From contig DAOUES010000112.1 in NCBI GenBank assembly GCA_034430335.1, positions 1 through 9,975 on the forward strand: DNA of 9,975 bases, in the 5' to 3' direction. Source of the stretch: JAFGOY01 sp034430335. GTDB lineage: Bacteria > Chloroflexota > Anaerolineae > Aggregatilineales > UBA3940. Below the pieces are notes generated by a model. It did no database searches, was not told where the DNA came from, and worked only from the letters and a program-made list of their open reading frames with translations. Below are positions 7,488-9,975 of the stretch, piece after piece. The position numbers and the translations under genes are program-made. How positions within the stretch are numbered: the stretch's first letter is position 1; every line of letters begins with the position of its first letter.

Positions 7488-7513
7488 AAATCGCGGGCAG
7501 ACCCCTGATATAG

Positions 7514-7554
7514 GAACGGCGCAGGTTTTGAAGCCTGCGCCGTTCGTTCTTTTT
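7514..7554 (+). terminator. Intrinsic terminator of the kinase gene
   Basis: GAACGGCGCAGG (7514-7525) and CCTGCGCCGTTC (7534-7545) form a perfect 12-bp GC-rich stem with an 8-nt loop, followed by GTTCTTTTT (7546-7554). It starts 27 nt after the kinase stop. Read from the minus strand the hairpin lies 25 nt beyond the cpaB stop, but without a T-tract there, so it is efficient mainly for the kinase transcript. Confidence 0.92.
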
Positions 7555-7569
7555 CCTGAAATGGGCTGT

Positions 7570-8763
7570 TTATTCCGCTGGCGTTTCTTGCGTGACGGTT
7601 CCCTCCGGTAGGAACTGGCTCAGTAGACCCACCTGGGTATCGAGCGCGTACTCTTCTTTTTCCGGCGGGGTCACGTTGTAGAAATTGACGATATATCCCA
7701 GCGTAACCGTGTCGGTTTCGATATCCTCGATGTCATCGTCGAGCGCGCTGCGAAGCGCATAATCGATGTCGGCGCCGACTTCGGTGGCGTACTTCAGGAC
7801 GAGCGCATCCTGGCGGGACATCGCCAGCGTGATCACGTCAGGAACCGGGATGGCGGGCACCGGCGTGGGCGTCGGTTCACTGGGCGGGGCCTCCCCCTCT
7901 TCCACCTCAACCGGTTCTTCTTCTTCCACCACCGGTTCGGGGGTGACGACGATTGGCTGGTTGAGATCCCGCAGGGGCCAGTCGCCCACGTGCATCACGA
8001 TGGCGTTGTCGATGATAAGCTGGGTGGCTTTCTTGGAAACCTGGTCGCCGTTGGGCACGACGATAATCGATTGGCCCAGGACGCCGATTTCCTCGCGGCC
8101 CAGCGGGTATTCCAGGAAATCGATCTCGCCGCTTTCGATGTCTTCGATGAAGAGCAGGCCCTGGTTGGGCAGGATGGTCTGGAAATCCTCGTCGATGTCG
8201 ATGAAGCTGAACGACATCATGATGTCGACGTGATCTCCCTCGCGAAGTGCGTAGGCGACCGCCGAAAGACGCTGGATGGGAACGGCGACCGCCACCAGAC
8301 CCTGCGGTACTTTGAGCGCCGCATCGGAGCCGAGATCGGCGAGATCCATCGGTTCATCGCCGGGAGTGATCATGAAATCGAGAACGGGCTGCTCATAGAT
8401 GATATCGACGCGGGCGATGCGCCCTTCGACCTGATCCAACCCGGCTCCCTGTTCATCGCCGACGACCAGCGCACCGTAGGGCGGCGGGGCCGACTCGATG
8501 AGGGGCCAGGACATGATGGTCACATCCTGTGCGGTGAGACGCGAGCCGCGCGGAATATCGCGGGCGGCGATGATGATGCTCATCGTCTGCGGCTCCGGCG
8601 TTGGCGTCGGCGGTACGTTCACCTCGGCGGCTGGTTCTGCCGCTCCCATGAGACCCCCGCCCATGCCGCGCAGCAGCAAAAGCCCGCCCCCCGCAAGGAG
8701 GACGACGACGATCAGGACGATGATAATAATCATTGCAGTTCGACTGCCACCCCTTCTGGCCAT
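7570..8763 (-). CDS. cpaB: Flp/Tad pilus assembly protein CpaB (RcpC) family
   Basis: This is a 397-residue exported protein. A short basic N-terminus (MARRGGSR) precedes a strong membrane helix at about 10-32, followed by a PTPTPEP linker (51-57). Residues 61-130 fit a SAF domain (IIIAARDIPRGSRLTAQDV, then a region ending in a membrane-distal beta strand). LREGDHVDIMMSF (173-185) and TLAMSRQDALVLKYATEVGADIDYALRSALD (two blocks between 312 and 342) match the conserved CpaB core. CpaB proteins sit in the periplasm or outer envelope and stabilise the Tad secretion pore; in organisms without an outer membrane the role is less clear. The protein is longer than the usual 250-300 residues because of a Glu/Pro/Thr-rich insert at about 264-308 and a tail after 345. 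An AGGAGA 9 nt before the ATG supports the start. The upstream gene reads the same way but a hairpin and a promoter lie between them. Confidence 0.88.
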   Translation of the reverse strand: MARRGGSRTAMIIIIVLIVVVLLAGGGLLLLRGMGGGLMGAAEPAAEVNVPPTPTPEPQTMSIIIAARDIPRGSRLTAQDVTIMSWPLIESAPPPYGALVVGDEQGAGLDQVEGRIARVDIIYEQPVLDFMITPGDEPMDLADLGSDAALKVPQGLVAVAVPIQRLSAVAYALREGDHVDIMMSFSFIDIDEDFQTILPNQGLLFIEDIESGEIDFLEYPLGREEIGVLGQSIIVVPNGDQVSKKATQLIIDNAIVMHVGDWPLRDLNQPIVVTPEPVVEEEEPVEVEEGEAPPSEPTPTPVPAIPVPDVITLAMSRQDALVLKYATEVGADIDYALRSALDDDIEDIETDTVTLGYIVNFYNVTPPEKEEYALDTQVGLLSQFLPEGTVTQETPAE

Positions 8764-8772
8764 AACAACTCT

Positions 8773-8778
8773 TCTCCT
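8773..8778 (-). promoter_or_regulatory. Shine-Dalgarno site of cpaB
   Basis: On the minus strand AGGAGA lies 9 nt upstream of the ATG at 8763, which selects this start over in-frame alternatives. Confidence 0.75.
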
Positions 8779-8887
8779 GAATAGTTCGGATCAACTGCGT
8801 GGATGAAAACCGGTCTGCTGCCTGATTTTCACCGGCGAACAGCGCCTGACACCTGGTTTACTTTGCAGGTACACCTTGCTGATGCTG

Positions 8888-8916
8888 ATTGTATAACCAC
8901 ACAATTTTAAAGGCAA
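8888..8916 (-). promoter_or_regulatory. Putative sigma-70-type promoter of cpaB
   Basis: Read on the minus strand, TTGCCT (plus 8911-8916) is followed after exactly 17 bp by TACAAT (plus 8888-8893). Both hexamers match the -35 and -10 consensus at 4 and 5 positions. Transcription would begin near 8881 and give a leader of roughly 118 nt before cpaB. The leader contains a weak TGAAAA/TTTTCA inverted repeat. The -35 box directly abuts the preceding hairpin's tail. Confidence 0.5.
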
Positions 8917-8920
8917 GCCG

Positions 8921-8945
8921 GGGGGCAGCCACCTGGACTGCCCCC
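8921..8945 (-). terminator. Likely intrinsic terminator after the right-edge gene
   Basis: GGGGGCAG (8921-8928) and CTGCCCCC (8938-8945) form a perfect 8-bp GC-rich stem with a 9-nt loop, 23 nt downstream of the stop at 8969. The sequence after the stem on the minus strand (CGGCTTGCCTTTAAAATT) has only an interrupted T-tract, so termination may be partial and some read-through into cpaB is possible. Confidence 0.55.
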
Positions 8946-8968
8946 GTTACATTTGATTCTATTGCCGG

Positions 8969-9975
8969 TTACTCGACCAGGATAGGCCGCCCTTGGACGG
9001 TCATCTTCCAGCCGTAGGTGTCGTTTGCGTTTGGATTATAACGAACATACAGACGCCCACCGTAGAAGGGGATCGGGTTTGTTGGATCCTCTTCGCTGGG
9101 CACGGTAAAGGTATACCAGTTCCAGCCATTATTTAATTTAGTCTCGTTTTTTGACAAATACCAATCGTCCGGTTCGGGGATGGTATCGAAGTAGAAGTAG
9201 GTATTGTTATTTTGAGACTCTGCCGCATCAAACAGGCCAACCGTTACCTGCTGCCCGGAAAACTCAGGGCCGAGGTAGGCCAGCGGGACATCAAAGTCAA
9301 CCGATGCATCAGCGTTCATTGGCAGGTGACCGACGCCAAAGCTCGTCACACCCCGAGAGTTGTGCGTTTCATTATCCTTAGTGAGCTGGGTCATGATGTA
9401 CAGGTGCCGCATGTTGACATCTGCCGGAACGATATAGGCGTTCGGATCTTCAGACGGTAACGGGTCTGCAGGCCCGGCCCAGAACTGGAAGCCATTTTCA
9501 GAGGCGCCGCGTAGACCGCGCACCTGCAGAAAAAGTTCCATTGTTCCCGTATTCTGATCGATATGGATGTTGGGCACTTCGGTACCTGCGCCTGTTAGGT
9601 CGACTATGAAATTTCCATTACCAGTGCATTCGAGTGCATCAGTCCAATCCGGGTGGGCCGCGCGGAATGTTTCACAAACCGGGGTATCTGCATTCGGTTC
9701 TACAGGAGAAACCACATCGTTAGCATGTGGATGACCGGATGGATAGTAATCCGGCAGGATCTCGCCAAGTGTGAACTGATGCATCTGCTTGCCCTCATCG
9801 TACGAGCCGGGTGAGACCCACATCATGTCGGTGTCTACTGCTTCGGTGAGACTATCCATCCCATCCCATTCATGCTCCGTGGCATCAATGCCAGCGGCTT
9901 TGCCGATGTAGTAGGCCAGGTCGACTTCCTGCAGGCTGCCATCAGATTGAGCCTGGAGATAATAGAGACGGAACA
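8969..9975 (-). CDS. Secreted or surface protein of unknown function, C-terminal part; possibly TadG-like
   Basis: The frame is open from the right window edge to a TAA at 8969-8971, giving 334 residues of the C-terminus. An ATG exists at 9859, but the frame continues upstream with gene-like protein (for example FRLYYLQAQSDGSLQEVDLAYYIGKAAG) and without a Met, so 9859 is not the true start. I do not recognise a named domain. The region is hydrophilic, rich in Asn, Asp and Thr, and alternates like beta strands: GNGNFIVDLTG, MELFLQVRG, VTVGLFDAAES and GGRLYVRYNP. It ends in YGWKMTVQGRPILVE, and no membrane helix is visible. Two cysteines (in VCETF and ECTGNG) could form a disulfide. The stretch around 9120-9220 uses more AT-rich codons than its neighbours. 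Beside cpaB, a TadG-related pilus-assembly protein with an external beta domain is plausible, but this rests on context and general look only. Confidence 0.8.
   Translation of the reverse strand, partial: FRLYYLQAQSDGSLQEVDLAYYIGKAAGIDATEHEWDGMDSLTEAVDTDMMWVSPGSYDEGKQMHQFTLGEILPDYYPSGHPHANDVVSPVEPNADTPVCETFRAAHPDWTDALECTGNGNFIVDLTGAGTEVPNIHIDQNTGTMELFLQVRGLRGASENGFQFWAGPADPLPSEDPNAYIVPADVNMRHLYIMTQLTKDNETHNSRGVTSFGVGHLPMNADASVDFDVPLAYLGPEFSGQQVTVGLFDAAESQNNNTYFYFDTIPEPDDWYLSKNETKLNNGWNWYTFTVPSEEDPTNPIPFYGGRLYVRYNPNANDTYGWKMTVQGRPILVE

Noticed and set aside
7990..8784. 264-codon plus-strand ORF antisense to cpaB
   Set aside because: The minus strand carries clear CpaB motifs and a good Shine-Dalgarno site; the plus-strand product is Asp/His-rich with no family features.
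9857..9859. ATG at 9859 as the start of the right-edge gene
   Set aside because: The same frame stays open and protein-like to the window edge with no better start, so it is an internal Met.

Overview
The window is moderately GC-rich, gene-dense bacterial DNA. It most resembles a member of the Chloroflexota (Anaerolineae-like). That placement is an inference from the kind of genes present: Thr-Pro-rich (PTPTPEP-type) linkers in exported proteins, a Tad/Flp pilus CpaB beside a large beta-rich secreted protein, a DUF2142-like GT-C membrane protein carrying an external domain, and a PknB-type kinase with TPRs. No rRNA or other phylogenetic marker is present to prove it. I see no tRNA, CRISPR array, transposase or phage gene.

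Layout. Positions 1-2672 (minus strand) hold two tightly packed genes: a two-domain oxidoreductase (medium-chain dehydrogenase fused to a Gfo/Idh/MocA domain) and, 3 nt downstream, the first 165 codons of a heparinase II/III family protein that runs off the left edge. This pair looks like part of a surface-polysaccharide locus. A 257-bp divergent intergenic region (2673-2929) carries a direct repeat and a strong imperfect palindrome. It separates the pair from a plus-strand gene (2930-5002) for a 690-residue polytopic GT-C/DUF2142-like membrane protein with a beta-rich domain inserted between its membrane segments. A 133-bp gap with another hairpin leads to a 783-residue membrane-anchored Ser/Thr kinase with an extracytoplasmic TPR domain (5136-7487), closed by a textbook intrinsic terminator.

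The right part (7570-9975) is on the minus strand and converges on the kinase. It holds a CpaB/RcpC-type Tad pilus protein with its own promoter and Shine-Dalgarno sequence. Upstream of it is the C-terminal 334 residues of a secreted or surface protein whose start lies beyond the right edge; by context this may be TadG-like. A GC-rich hairpin separates the two.

How the parts fit: every gene has a plausible link to the cell envelope (polysaccharide assembly, membrane glycosyl transfer, envelope sensing, pilus assembly), but they form at least three transcription units, so a single joint system is not shown. I do not see a clearly new system. The best leads are the inserted ectodomain of the GT-C protein, the palindromic leader at 2874-2913, the hairpin leader of the kinase, and the unassigned protein at the right edge.
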